Shown: positions 16,597-24,719 of the stretch, one piece after another
Layout of the letters: each line of letters begins with the position of its first letter
How positions within the stretch are numbered: position 1 is the stretch's first letter
Source of the DNA: Actinomycetes bacterium
Lineage (GTDB): Bacteria; Actinomycetota; Actinomycetes; Mycobacteriales; Mycobacteriaceae
NCBI GenBank assembly: GCA_023418505.1
Contig: JAEZZR010000015.1
Span: forward strand, 62,001-126,000
Length of the DNA: 64,000 bases
Direction: 5' to 3'
Translations under genes and position numbers: made by a program
Notes under the pieces: generated by a model
What the model was told of the DNA's origin: nothing
The model's input: only the letters and a program-made list of their open reading frames with translations
The model's database searches: none

Positions 16597-17292
16597 ATGA
16601 CCTCTTCTGGCTCGTTTCACGGGCAGTCCGATAACGTTCAAGGCCAGCAGCAGGCGCGGGATTTGCCGCATGCTGCCGAAGCCGATTCAACGGGCGCCGA
16701 GTTGACGGGTACTGCAGCATTTGATGCTGGTGTGGGGCAGATGCCTTCGTGGGCGGAATTGGTTGATGCACATGCGGGCAGCGTTTATTCCTTGGCGTAT
16801 CGCTTAACGGGCGATCCGCACGACGCAGAGGATCTCACCCAAGAAACTTTTATGCGGGTGTTCCGATCACTGAAGACCTACAAGCCCGGAACATTTGAGG
16901 GCTGGTTGCACCGAATTACCACGAATCTCTTTTTGGATATGGTGCGTCGTCGTCAAGCAATTCGCATGGAAGCGCTGCCGGAAGATTACGAGCGTGTGCC
17001 GGGAACTTCGCCAACCCCGGAGCAGGTGTTTGCGGATAATAATTTGGATCCGGCGCTCGAACAGGCGTTGGCGCAGTTGCAGCCGGATTACCGCGCGGTA
17101 GTGCTGTTGTGCGACGTGGTGGGGCTTACCTACGAGGAGATCGCCGACACGCTGGGCATCAAGATGGGAACGGTGCGTTCGCGTATTCACCGGGCTCGTG
17201 CCAGCCTGCGGGTGGCATTGGAAAAGGCAGAGGCTGCAGAACAGGCCGAAACCAACGCAGCAATGGCGGACAGGGTTTCTATTTCCCGGTAG
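16597..17292 (+). CDS. sigE: ECF sigma factor SigE
   Basis: SigE directs RNA polymerase to envelope-stress promoters. The 231-residue protein has region 2 (around residues 60-125: AYRLTGDPHDAEDLTQETFMRVFRSL, with the -10 reading helix) and region 4 (around 145-205: LAQLQPDYRAVVLLCDVVGLTYEEIADTL, then GTVRSRIHRARASLR, the -35 reading helix-turn-helix). The first 50 residues are polar and poorly conserved, so the true start could be later. Downstream genes encode its zinc-binding anti-sigma factor, an HtrA-like protease and TatB, the same order as in mycobacteria. This fits a module in which membrane stress releases SigE, which then induces envelope quality control. Confidence 0.93.
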   Translation: MTSSGSFHGQSDNVQGQQQARDLPHAAEADSTGAELTGTAAFDAGVGQMPSWAELVDAHAGSVYSLAYRLTGDPHDAEDLTQETFMRVFRSLKTYKPGTFEGWLHRITTNLFLDMVRRRQAIRMEALPEDYERVPGTSPTPEQVFADNNLDPALEQALAQLQPDYRAVVLLCDVVGLTYEEIADTLGIKMGTVRSRIHRARASLRVALEKAEAAEQAETNAAMADRVSISR

Positions 17293-17334
17293 GCTGGTTC
17301 ACGTTCTTTCGTGAGGGTACGTCTGGGAAAGTAG

Positions 17335-17787
17335 GTGGCACCAGTGGCATCGCCGGAGTTTGCGTCAACGGATCATCTTGGCATGGAGGCCGTCGCTTCC
17401 TACGTTGATGGCGAGTTAAGCCGCGGTGCCCGATGGCGCGCAGAGCAGCACCTTCTGGCCTGCCCGGAGTGCCGCAGCGAAGTGATGTGCCAGCAAAGCG
17501 CGGCAGCTCGCTTGCGGGATAGTTGCGAGGTACGTATTCCTCCTGCTTTACGACGGCGGCTGGCCGCACTCAGCGAATCATCGGCCGCCCTGGGTGATCG
17601 GAAAGCTGGCGACGGCGATGGCTGCGGCGCCGGCAACGCCGCTGCGCGCGGGGCAAAAGCCGGTGGCAAGTATGACGACGCCCGCTACTGGTCGCACCGC
17701 AAACCTGATTCGGTGCAGGCTGCTTTAGAGGCCGTGATGCGGTCGCTGAAACGCGCCGGACATGGTTCGAATGGGAATCAAGCATGA
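17335..17787 (+). CDS. cseE: Zinc-binding anti-sigma factor of SigE (CseE/RseA type)
   Basis: This 150-residue cytoplasmic protein is the likely anti-sigma factor that holds SigE inactive. The zinc-associated anti-sigma signature HLLACPEC (His-x3-Cys-x2-Cys) is near residues 42-49, preceded by a conserved DGELSRGARWRAEQ helix. Such proteins lack a membrane segment when soluble and respond to redox or to phosphorylation. The middle section is Gly/Ala-rich and may be disordered. The start is either GTG 17335, preceded by GGGAAA, or GTG 17344, preceded by AGG at better spacing; both give the same core. Its stop codon overlaps the start of the protease gene by four bases (ATGA), showing translational coupling. 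Confidence 0.85.
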   Translation: MAPVASPEFASTDHLGMEAVASYVDGELSRGARWRAEQHLLACPECRSEVMCQQSAAARLRDSCEVRIPPALRRRLAALSESSAALGDRKAGDGDGCGAGNAAARGAKAGGKYDDARYWSHRKPDSVQAALEAVMRSLKRAGHGSNGNQA

Positions 17788-19202
17788 CCCCCGACGAGGA
17801 AAACGCTGCTGGAAGTAATCGTGCCGGCGGTAACGCTGCCGGCGATTCCAGGTTCGCTCCCTCCCAGCAGCAACGCCAGGAAGCGGTAGGGGGCTTACAG
17901 CGCAACCCGGATTGGCAGGCCACTGCTGAACAGCAACCGGCGCAGCCAGCATCGCCGTGGCAACGGTCGAATGAGACTGCTGATCAGGTGGGATCAGGTG
18001 ATCCTGCCACTGAGCTGGTAGTCGAAGAAGCTCCAACCATCCCGGCACCTACATTGCCGAAAGTGCCGTTATCAGAGGTCGTTTTTGGCGGACGTGTGCC
18101 CTGGCGCGTTGTCGCTTTGGGCTGCGCAGGAATCCTTGCCCTCGGCGGCATTGGTGGTTTTATCGGCGGTTTTGCCGGCAAGTCTTACCGCGCCGATTAT
18201 CAGCGGGTGGAACTGCAACCGGTCGAGGGGCGCGGGCAGCAATTAGCAGCCGACGCCGAGGCCGGCACGGGTATTGGTGACGTCGCCGATCGCGTGATGC
18301 CCTCGGTGGTTTCGATCTCTGTGGCAGCAGCCGGCATGAGCGGCGTGGGATCGGGCATCGTGATTGATCCGCAAGGCTTTATCCTTACCAATAACCACGT
18401 CGTGTCCTTTGCTGCCGAAGCTGCCGATGCAGAGATTCTGGTGCGCTTTCAATCCGGTGGACAGGTGCGCCAAGCTCCCGCTGAATTGATCGGTCGTGAT
18501 CCTATGACGGATCTTGCGGTACTTAAGGTCAATGATGTCGCTGGCTTAACTGTCGCAGAGCTCGCCGACTCCGACCAGGTGCGTGTCGGCGATTTAGTGA
18601 TCGCGGTTGGCTCGCCGCAGGGGCTGCAGGGCACGGTAACGACGGGTATTGTCTCGGCGCTGAATCGTCCGGTGCGCCTCAGTGGCGAAGGCTCAGATAC
18701 CGACGGTGTGGCAGATGCGATCCAGACGGATGCGTCGATTAACCCTGGTAACTCCGGCGGCCCGCTCGTCGATGCTCGTGGCGCGGTAATCGGCATTAAT
18801 ACGGTGATCTTTTCGGTCTCGGGTGGCTCGCAGGGCTTAGGTTTTGCGATCCCGATGAATAGCGCCCGCGCAATTGCCGAGCAATTGATTAATGGTGGGC
18901 ACCCGCGGCATCCGTCGATAGGCGTGACCTCGCGTACTGCGGAGTCTGGCGCTCAGGTGGGCGCGGAGGTTGCTACCGTCGTTAGTGGCTCACCAGCGGA
19001 CGTAGGCGGGCTGCACGAAGGCGACATAGTGGTGGCGGTGGGCGATCGCGCCGTGGAATCTTCCGACGAATTGATCGTCGCCATTTGGACCGAAGCCACC
19101 CGAATCGGGCAGACTGACGCCGGCGAATTACAACCCGTGGTGTTGCATGTGATCCGCGACGGGCAGCAAATGCAGCTCCAAATCGCGCCGGAATGGCAAT
19201 GA
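17784..19202 (+). CDS. HtrA-like membrane-anchored serine protease with PDZ domain
   Basis: This 472-residue protease degrades misfolded proteins outside the membrane. About 105 polar cytoplasmic residues are followed by one transmembrane helix (about 108-130, VVALGCAGILALGGIGGFIGG), a trypsin-like domain with a complete triad (His205 in TNNHVV, Asp243 in DPMTDLAVLK, Ser324 in GNSGGPL) and a C-terminal PDZ domain (about 385-470). The Pro-x-Asn-Ser-Gly-Gly motif and the repeated VGDLVIAVGSP are HtrA hallmarks. In mycobacteria the equivalent gene follows the anti-sigma factor and processes envelope substrates, probably including regulators of SigE. Gene context (ATGA overlap with the anti-sigma gene, tatB 20 bases downstream) indicates one operon. 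Confidence 0.93.
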   Translation: MTPDEENAAGSNRAGGNAAGDSRFAPSQQQRQEAVGGLQRNPDWQATAEQQPAQPASPWQRSNETADQVGSGDPATELVVEEAPTIPAPTLPKVPLSEVVFGGRVPWRVVALGCAGILALGGIGGFIGGFAGKSYRADYQRVELQPVEGRGQQLAADAEAGTGIGDVADRVMPSVVSISVAAAGMSGVGSGIVIDPQGFILTNNHVVSFAAEAADAEILVRFQSGGQVRQAPAELIGRDPMTDLAVLKVNDVAGLTVAELADSDQVRVGDLVIAVGSPQGLQGTVTTGIVSALNRPVRLSGEGSDTDGVADAIQTDASINPGNSGGPLVDARGAVIGINTVIFSVSGGSQGLGFAIPMNSARAIAEQLINGGHPRHPSIGVTSRTAESGAQVGAEVATVVSGSPADVGGLHEGDIVVAVGDRAVESSDELIVAIWTEATRIGQTDAGELQPVVLHVIRDGQQMQLQIAPEWQ

Positions 19203-19221
19203 TCTACTAGACTGACGCGAC

Positions 19222-19767
19222 GTGGGCAATATTGGTTGGGGCGAGATTCTCGTCATTTTCATCGTAGGTCTGATCGTGGTCGGCCCAGAGCGCCTGCCTG
19301 GTCTGATCCAAGACGTCCGTGCGATGGTCACCGCTGCCCGCAAAGCAATTAGTGATGCGCGCGATAGCCTCAACGACGAGTTCGGTGAGGAATTTGATGA
19401 CCTGCGTCAGCCACTCAGCGAAATTAGCAATCTGCGCGGATTGAATCCCCGAACCGCGATTACAAGGACGCTTTTCGACGGCGACGACACTTATCTCGAT
19501 CTGCTCTCTGGCAAGCCAGCAGCGGGTAATGCTGCAACGGCGGCGACAGCTGCGCCCAAGCAAAATACCCAGCCACCGGCAGCATCAAACGCGACTCAGG
19601 TATCAAGTGAGGCAACTGCACCGGCCGCGCCGGCCGCGCCAACCGAGTCAGCTACGCCAACCAAGCCAGCTACGCCAGTTGCGCCGACCAAGCCAGCTGC
19701 GCCGACCAAGCTTGCTACGCCAACCGAGTCTGCCGGCCGTAGCTGGGTAGACGACGACGTCCTTTAA
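19222..19767 (+). CDS. tatB: Sec-independent translocase subunit TatB
   Basis: TatB is the receptor component of the twin-arginine translocase for folded proteins. The 181-residue protein starts with the usual TatB segment GWGEILVIFIVGLIVVGPERLPG: a single membrane helix followed by the glycine-proline hinge and an amphipathic helix (around residues 22-45). The central part is helical and charged. From about residue 115 the sequence becomes a low-complexity tail rich in Ala, Pro and Thr with repeated TKPA and TP units. The tail is far longer and more repetitive than in many TatB proteins. Start codon GTG 19222 is 19 bases after the protease stop. The order sigE, anti-sigma, protease, tatB is conserved in the order. 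Confidence 0.92.
   Translation: MGNIGWGEILVIFIVGLIVVGPERLPGLIQDVRAMVTAARKAISDARDSLNDEFGEEFDDLRQPLSEISNLRGLNPRTAITRTLFDGDDTYLDLLSGKPAAGNAATAATAAPKQNTQPPAASNATQVSSEATAPAAPAAPTESATPTKPATPVAPTKPAAPTKLATPTESAGRSWVDDDVL
19619..19730 (+). repeat. Degenerate Pro/Ala/Thr repeats in the tatB tail
   Basis: The C-terminal coding region is made of near copies of a 15-18 base word (AACCAAGCCAGCTACGCC and variants) plus a 9-base GCGCCGGCC repeat. At the protein level this gives TPTKPATPVAPTKPAAP and similar stretches. Such regions are prone to slippage, so repeat number probably varies between strains. Confidence 0.8.
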
Positions 19768-19768
19768 G

Positions 19769-19784
19769 ATCCAACCATCCAACC
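19769..19784. repeat. 8-bp tandem duplication after tatB
   Basis: ATCCAACC occurs twice head to tail immediately after the tatB stop codon. Confidence 0.7.
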
Positions 19785-19829
19785 GGCCGTAATGGGATCC
19801 TCCTGGGTCTTGCTGCGCTCTACCGCGCA

Positions 19830-21074
19830 CTACCGCGGATTAAGCTCCGCCACAATCTCTGCTGCCGGTAGCTCTTGCAGCGCAGCAAAGCCAGTACCAG
19901 CCCACAGGTTTAGTGCATCCTTATCATCATCGGCTGCAGCAGCTTTGCGAATTGGTGCGGTCAAGAAATGTAATTCTGGATAGATCGCAGGAGCTGTCGA
20001 GGTAAAGCGATTCGCCAAACCATTACGCAACGCCCGCGCATTTCGGCCGGTAAACGCCCGTGTGACGACAGTAGGAGAGTCCGCCTCCTTCGTCTTCGGA
20101 TCCGTGCCGCGTGCCGCTGCCAACAGCGCGTTCTTGTGCGTGGGTTTCGTTCCTGCTTCGTCGGCAGCGAGGAACAGCGTTCCCACCTGCACCGCATCCG
20201 CTCCAGCATCAAGCAAGGCCTGCACATCGCCGGGGCCAGCCACCCCGCCGGCAGCGATTACGGCAATAGGACGTGCAAGACGCTCTGCTTCACGACGCAC
20301 CACTGCAACCACATCACTGGTTAACTCTCGTGCCGAAACAGTTGCTTCAGGCGCATCTGCACTAAACGTCGCTTGATGGCCGCCTGCTTCCGCACCTTGG
20401 GCGATAATCACGTCGGCGCCGGCGTCGATAGCTTTTAGTGCATCATCACTGTTTGTCACCGAGACACCGATGATCTTGCCTGCGTCTTTTAGCTTGGCCA
20501 CACTTGTTTCGTCGGGAAGCCCGAAAGTAAACGTCACGAAGTTGATGGGGGCTGCTGCCACGGCAGCAACCTTTGCTGCAAAGGCATCGTCGCTGTAGTG
20601 CGGGCGTGGCGGAATAGCAGCGTTCAAAGTAGTACCGGAGCCGTAGTAGCGGCCAAGTCGCTCGGCGTACTCGTGCCACCGGTCAGTGCGCTCTGTATCG
20701 TCGGAGAGATCAGGTGCTGGAACGAAAAGATTCACGCCCAAGCTGCGTGCGATCTGGAAAGCGGCAGCACCCAGCGGATAATCAAGCGGATAATCAACGG
20801 CATTCGCGCCAGAGTTCGCCGTGGCATCCCCAACCAAGTCCCACGCCGAGGAGATATCAGCCTGCAGCTGCTCAACGCTTAAGTAACCGGCAGCCAACAT
20901 ACCAATACCGCCAGCGCGGGATACCGCCGCTGCTAGCTCAGGGGTGGACGGACCTCCAGCCATCGGCGCTGCCACAATTGGCGTGACCACAATCGGAGCT
21001 GCCTTATTCGCAGTCCCCATATCCGCCACTGGAGCCTCCTGCTCAGTCGATTCAACTTGCTCTTGTGTAGACAT
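19830..21074 (-). CDS. Nitronate monooxygenase (flavin-dependent)
   Basis: This 414-residue FMN enzyme of the 2-nitropropane dioxygenase family oxidises toxic nitronates to carbonyl compounds and nitrite. After an acidic, non-conserved N-terminus of about 35 residues comes the family start APMAGGPSTPELAAAVSRAGG, then the TIM-barrel FMN site around ADVIIAQGAEAGGHQATF and VIAAGGVAGPGDVQALLDAG with the phosphate loop AVQVGTLFLAADE. The conserved AGGH motif is typical of class I enzymes. A 12-bp in-frame duplication repeats the residues DYPL. The gene starts 45 bases after the mrp stop and is probably co-transcribed with mrp. The ATG is preceded by GGAGG. Other FMN barrel oxidoreductases share the fold, so the precise substrate is not certain. 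Confidence 0.87.
   Translation of the reverse strand: MSTQEQVESTEQEAPVADMGTANKAAPIVVTPIVAAPMAGGPSTPELAAAVSRAGGIGMLAAGYLSVEQLQADISSAWDLVGDATANSGANAVDYPLDYPLGAAAFQIARSLGVNLFVPAPDLSDDTERTDRWHEYAERLGRYYGSGTTLNAAIPPRPHYSDDAFAAKVAAVAAAPINFVTFTFGLPDETSVAKLKDAGKIIGVSVTNSDDALKAIDAGADVIIAQGAEAGGHQATFSADAPEATVSARELTSDVVAVVRREAERLARPIAVIAAGGVAGPGDVQALLDAGADAVQVGTLFLAADEAGTKPTHKNALLAAARGTDPKTKEADSPTVVTRAFTGRNARALRNGLANRFTSTAPAIYPELHFLTAPIRKAAAADDDKDALNLWAGTGFAALQELPAAEIVAELNPR
20773..20796. repeat. 12-bp in-frame tandem duplication in the nitronate monooxygenase gene
   Basis: AGCGGATAATCA occurs twice head to tail. On the coding strand it duplicates the residues DYPL, so it lengthens the enzyme by four residues in what is probably a surface loop. 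Confidence 0.85.
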
Positions 21075-21119
21075 TCGCTTGGTTCCTCCAGTTACTCAGC
21101 CGCTCGCATACTCAAGCGC

Positions 21120-22265
21120 TTACTTCGGCGTGACTCCCAATCCCAGGCTCTTGCCGGCCAGGGATTCGCGGCGCACGAATAGCTTGCCCGCAATCTCGGT
21201 CAGTGCTTTGCCAGCGCCGGATTCGGGGTGGCTCAGTACGATTGGCTCGCCGCTGTCGCCGCCTTCACGCAGACGCGGATCCAGCGGCACCTGGCCGAGC
21301 AGCGGCACTTGGCCACCAGTCAAGCGAGTTAAACGATCCGCCACCGTTTGGCCGCCCCCAGTGCCGAAGATTTCCATCTTGGAGCCATCTGGCATTTCCA
21401 TCCAGCTCATGTTCTCAATTACGCCGGCGATGCGCTGGCGGGTCTGCAACGAAATGGTGCCGGCACGTTCGGCAACCTCGGCTGCTGCCTGCTGCGGAGT
21501 GGTCACAATCAGCAGCTCGGCATTAGGCACCAGCTGCGCCACCGAGATCGCAATATCGCCGGTTCCTGGCGGCAAATCAAACAGCAGCACATCCAGGTCG
21601 CCCCAGAACACATCTGCCAGGAATTGCTGAATCGCCCGGTGCAACATGGGGCCACGCCACACCACAGGGGAGTTGTCATCCACAAAATGGCCGATAGAAA
21701 TCAGCGACACACCATGTGACTGTGGCGGCATGATCATGTCATCCACCTGGTGTGGCTTTTCATCGGACCCCATCATGTGGGGAATCGAGTGGCCGTAGAC
21801 ATCGGCATCGAGTACACCGACGGCCAAACCGCGTTGGGCTAATGCCGTCGCTAGATTCACAGTGACCGAAGACTTACCCACGCCACCCTTGCCAGATGCC
21901 ACGGCGTAGACGCGCGTGCGTGAGGACGGTTGCGCAAATGGGATCACAGGTTCGGCTGCGTTGCCGCGGACGGCGTTGCGAAATTCTTTGCGCTGCTCGT
22001 CGTTCATCACGTCGGTGGTCACGCTGATCTCGCCGATACCTTCGATGCCACGTAGTGCCTCTTCGGTGCGTTCGATCAGCGTATTCTTCATCGGGCAACC
22101 AGCGATGGTGAGGTAAATACCCACCGCAACGTTGTTGCCATCGCTAATGTCGATGCCTTTGACCATCCCAATTTCGGTGATTGGCCGCCGGACTTCAGGG
22201 TCTTCCACCTTTGCCAGAGCAGTGCGGACTTGAGCCTCGGTGATTGGCTCAGGGCTAGTAGTCAT
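21120..22265 (-). CDS. mrp: Mrp/ApbC-family Fe-S cluster carrier ATPase
   Basis: This 381-residue P-loop ATPase delivers iron-sulfur clusters to apoproteins. The N-terminal 90 residues are a MIP18/DUF59-like domain with the conserved TIAGCPMKNTL cysteine motif. The ATPase follows, with the deviant Walker A GKGGVGKSSVTVNLA near residue 126 and the switch DLPPGTGD near residue 225. The C-terminal CxxC motif that binds a bridging cluster in E. coli Mrp is not present; the corresponding region is ENMSWMEMPDGSKMEIFG, which is the usual actinobacterial state. It lies in a leftward gene set with the DUF1003 and MgtE-like genes upstream, an arrangement also known in mycobacteria. Confidence 0.92.
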   Translation of the reverse strand: MTTSPEPITEAQVRTALAKVEDPEVRRPITEIGMVKGIDISDGNNVAVGIYLTIAGCPMKNTLIERTEEALRGIEGIGEISVTTDVMNDEQRKEFRNAVRGNAAEPVIPFAQPSSRTRVYAVASGKGGVGKSSVTVNLATALAQRGLAVGVLDADVYGHSIPHMMGSDEKPHQVDDMIMPPQSHGVSLISIGHFVDDNSPVVWRGPMLHRAIQQFLADVFWGDLDVLLFDLPPGTGDIAISVAQLVPNAELLIVTTPQQAAAEVAERAGTISLQTRQRIAGVIENMSWMEMPDGSKMEIFGTGGGQTVADRLTRLTGGQVPLLGQVPLDPRLREGGDSGEPIVLSHPESGAGKALTEIAGKLFVRRESLAGKSLGLGVTPK

Positions 22266-22280
22266 GGAAATTCGAATATC

Positions 22281-22799
22281 CTAACGATCTGACTCGTACA
22301 TTTTTGCTTCGATACGCTCTAGTACCGACTGTAGGTCGTCCAACTCGCGACGCAAGTAATCACGCGTCACAGCATCTCCCACGATGGCACGCACACCGGC
22401 GATTTCACGGGCGAGGAACTCGGTGTCTGCTTTCGTTTCTGCTGCTCGACGACGGTCTTCGGCTACCGCAGCTCTATCGCGGTCTTCCTGCCGATTCTGG
22501 GCCAACAAGATCAGGGGAGCAGCATATGCTGCCTGCGTGGAAAAGGCGAGGTTCAACAGGATGAATGGGTACGGGTCCCAGTTCCACCACATGCCACCGA
22601 TGTTTAGCAGCACCCACACGATCACGATGATGGTCTGGTAGGCGAGGTACTTACCAGTGCCAAGGAAGCGAGCGATGTTCTCTGCAGCTTCACCCACGCG
22701 GTCGCCGTCGAAGTTAATGAACTTCTTGCGGCGCGCTGCTACTGGCACATCGAGCGTGTGCCGGGCGTCGTTGTAGGCGCGGTCTTTCTTCGAGCTCAC
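22281..22799 (-). CDS. DUF1003 membrane protein
   Basis: This 172-residue protein has the signature of the DUF1003 family: basic start, FLGTGKYLAYQTIIVIVWVLLNIGG and WNWDPYPFILLNLAFSTQAAYAAPLILLAQNRQEDRDR. It has two membrane helices (about 50-72 and 80-104) with a long coiled-coil-like charged C-terminus of about 60 residues. The start is a GTG with a strong GGGAGGT ribosome site, and it overlaps the stop of the MgtE-like gene by four bases (GTGA), so translation is coupled. The function of the family is unknown; a repeated association with MgtE-like proteins suggests a role in ion homeostasis, which is only inferred. Confidence 0.86.
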   Translation of the reverse strand: MSSKKDRAYNDARHTLDVPVAARRKKFINFDGDRVGEAAENIARFLGTGKYLAYQTIIVIVWVLLNIGGMWWNWDPYPFILLNLAFSTQAAYAAPLILLAQNRQEDRDRAAVAEDRRRAAETKADTEFLAREIAGVRAIVGDAVTRDYLRRELDDLQSVLERIEAKMYESDR

Positions 22800-24094
22800 T
22801 GGGAACCTCCCTCGTTTTCTTGTGGATTAGCTTCTGGCCGGATGCCTTCTTCACGCCAGTCTTCCGGCAGCATGTGGTCGAGCAGGTCGTCGACAGCTAG
22901 CGCGCCCAGCATATGACCCTCCGAATCGATCACCGGCCCGCACACCAGGTTGTAGGTGGCGAAGTAGCGCGCCGCGGTTTCGTCGTTGTCCTCGGCGTAC
23001 AGCGGCGGCAGATCCGGATCCAGGATGCCGCCAATCTGCGTCGATGGCGGTTCGCGCAATAGCTTCTGGATGTGCACACATCCTAGGTACTTGCCGGTTG
23101 GTACCGCCGTTGGAGGCCTAACGACGAATACCATCGACGCCAACGACGTAGGCACCTCCGGGTCACGCGCACGTGCTAAGGCCTCTGCCACAGTGGAGTT
23201 GGGCTGCAGGATGATGGGGTCGGAGGTCATCAAACCACCCACGGTGTCCGGTTCGAACACCATCAAGCGGCGCAGAGCTTCGGATTCCTCGGGTGCCATC
23301 AAGTCCAGCAGGATGTCGGCGCGATCTTCGTCCATCTCGCCGAGGAGGTCGGCCGCGTCGTCCGGATCCATTTCTTCCAGAATGTCGGCGGCACGTTCGA
23401 GGTTCATGTCCTCAATGACTTCCGCCTGATCGTCGTCGGGAAGCTCCTGAATGATGTCTGCCAGCAGTTCGTCGTCCAGCGATTCTGCAATGCGACGCCG
23501 GCGCGCGGTACTCATCGCCGCCAGGGAGTTTGCGATGTCGGCAGGGCGCATTTCGTGGAACTCGGCGATCAGCTCGGCGTCAGAGTCGGTCGCCTCCGCA
23601 GCGCTGCGCAACCCGTGCACGTGGTTCCACGGCGCAACAATCACATCGCGACGACCCCGGAAGCCCTTCTTCGGGCCGAGCGCTGCTACATCACTACACA
23701 CCCAGTCGCGGGTACGGCTGCGCACCAACTCAATATCGGTGAGCTCTAATGCCACGGCGTGGACGTGCTCCAGATCCGGATCGTCGACCTGAATCTTCGT
23801 GCCCACCAGATCACCAATCACCGTAGATTCGCCGGCGCGCACCTTGAACTGGCGAATCGACAGCTGCCCGGAGGTCAGCAGAATCTCATGCGGCTCCAAA
23901 AGGCAACGCCCGAACGGAATAAAAACACGCTTTTTATCCGTAATCTCTACCACCAATCCCAATGCCAAGGAGGGAGCTCCCGACGGACGCAGCCGCACAA
24001 CTACGTCGCGAACTCGCCCCACGGGATCACCGTCCGGATTGCGGACCTGCATGCCGATCAGGCGACCTGCATATACTCGATTAATGGCACTCAT
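22796..24094 (-). CDS. MgtE-like CBS-domain protein without a transport domain
   Basis: The 432-residue protein has a PRC-barrel-like N-terminal domain (about 1-75), an MgtE-type intracellular domain rich in ELPDDDQAEVIEDMNLERAA and MDPDDAADLLGEMDEDRADI helical repeats (about 155-270) and two CBS domains (about 280-425). It lacks the five-helix pore domain of real MgtE magnesium channels; no membrane segment is visible. It therefore looks like a soluble regulator derived from the magnesium-sensing part, matching Rv1232c in mycobacteria. It may sense magnesium or adenine nucleotides and act on a partner such as the co-transcribed DUF1003 membrane protein. ATG 24094 is preferred; GTG 24106 four codons earlier is also possible. 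Confidence 0.85.
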   Translation of the reverse strand: MSAINRVYAGRLIGMQVRNPDGDPVGRVRDVVVRLRPSGAPSLALGLVVEITDKKRVFIPFGRCLLEPHEILLTSGQLSIRQFKVRAGESTVIGDLVGTKIQVDDPDLEHVHAVALELTDIELVRSRTRDWVCSDVAALGPKKGFRGRRDVIVAPWNHVHGLRSAAEATDSDAELIAEFHEMRPADIANSLAAMSTARRRRIAESLDDELLADIIQELPDDDQAEVIEDMNLERAADILEEMDPDDAADLLGEMDEDRADILLDLMAPEESEALRRLMVFEPDTVGGLMTSDPIILQPNSTVAEALARARDPEVPTSLASMVFVVRPPTAVPTGKYLGCVHIQKLLREPPSTQIGGILDPDLPPLYAEDNDETAARYFATYNLVCGPVIDSEGHMLGALAVDDLLDHMLPEDWREEGIRPEANPQENEGGSQ

Positions 24095-24148
24095 GGGTGA
24101 TAACACTACTATTCTTTAACGCAAGTCCCATATGGGAATATCTTCGGC

Positions 24149-24178
24149 AACATCTTTATCGGGAACATCTTTATCGGG
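24149..24178. repeat. 15-bp tandem duplication ahead of the stress-protein gene
   Basis: AACATCTTTATCGGG occurs twice without a spacer, ending 13 bases before the start codon. The copy adjoining the GAAGAAGG ribosome-binding site could change leader length or folding. Confidence 0.9.
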
Positions 24179-24191
24179 AAGAAGGCCAACC

Positions 24192-24719
24192 ATGGCAAGT
24201 CCATTCGGAAACGCAAACACCAACAACTCTCAAGGTGGCGCGCCGGGTCGTGGCCGCAAGCTGCCCGAAGGATGGCCGGTGGCAAGTTTTCCTAACTACG
24301 CCCAAGCCCAGGCTGCAGTGGATGAGTTGAGCGATCTCGATGAGTTCCCAGTTTCTGATCTGACCATCGTCGGCGTGGATCTGATGCAGGTAGAGCGCGT
24401 CGTGGGCCGCCTAACCTGGCCGAAGGTACTCGGCGGCGGCGCAATGTACGGCATCTGGATGGGTCTATTCTTCGGCCTACTGTTGGGCTTGTTCCAGGAT
24501 GATTGGTTAGCACCACTATTCACCGGCGTCCTCTTCGGCGCTTTCTTCGGCATCGTGCTGGCCGCCGTGCCATACGGCATGCAGCGAGGTGCTCGGGATT
24601 TCGCTTCGACAACGGAGATCGTCGCCCGCCGCTACGACGTACTGTGCCACCCACGCAACGCCGAGCAAGCCCGCGATATGCTAGCCCGCCGCAACCTCGG
24701 TTCGCGAGACAACAACTAA
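24192..24719 (+). CDS. General stress (Gsp17M-like) membrane protein
   Basis: This 175-residue protein matches the general stress protein 17M-like family (Rv1234-like). A Gly/Asn-rich start is followed by the conserved segment WPVASFPNYAQAQAAVDELSD and the strand SDLTIVGVDLMQVERVVGRL, then two adjoining hydrophobic helices (about 88-103 and 107-127) and a soluble C-terminus FASTTEIVARRYDVLCHPRNA. The fold suggests a heavy-metal-associated-like ferredoxin domain attached to a membrane hairpin. ATG 24192 is preceded by GAAGG at eight bases. The next gene overlaps its stop codon (TAATG). A role in stress tolerance is inferred from the family only. Confidence 0.82.
   Translation: MASPFGNANTNNSQGGAPGRGRKLPEGWPVASFPNYAQAQAAVDELSDLDEFPVSDLTIVGVDLMQVERVVGRLTWPKVLGGGAMYGIWMGLFFGLLLGLFQDDWLAPLFTGVLFGAFFGIVLAAVPYGMQRGARDFASTTEIVARRYDVLCHPRNAEQARDMLARRNLGSRDNN

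Noticed and set aside
22796..24094. Calling the MgtE-like protein a magnesium transporter
   Set aside because: No hydrophobic transmembrane region exists in the 432 residues.
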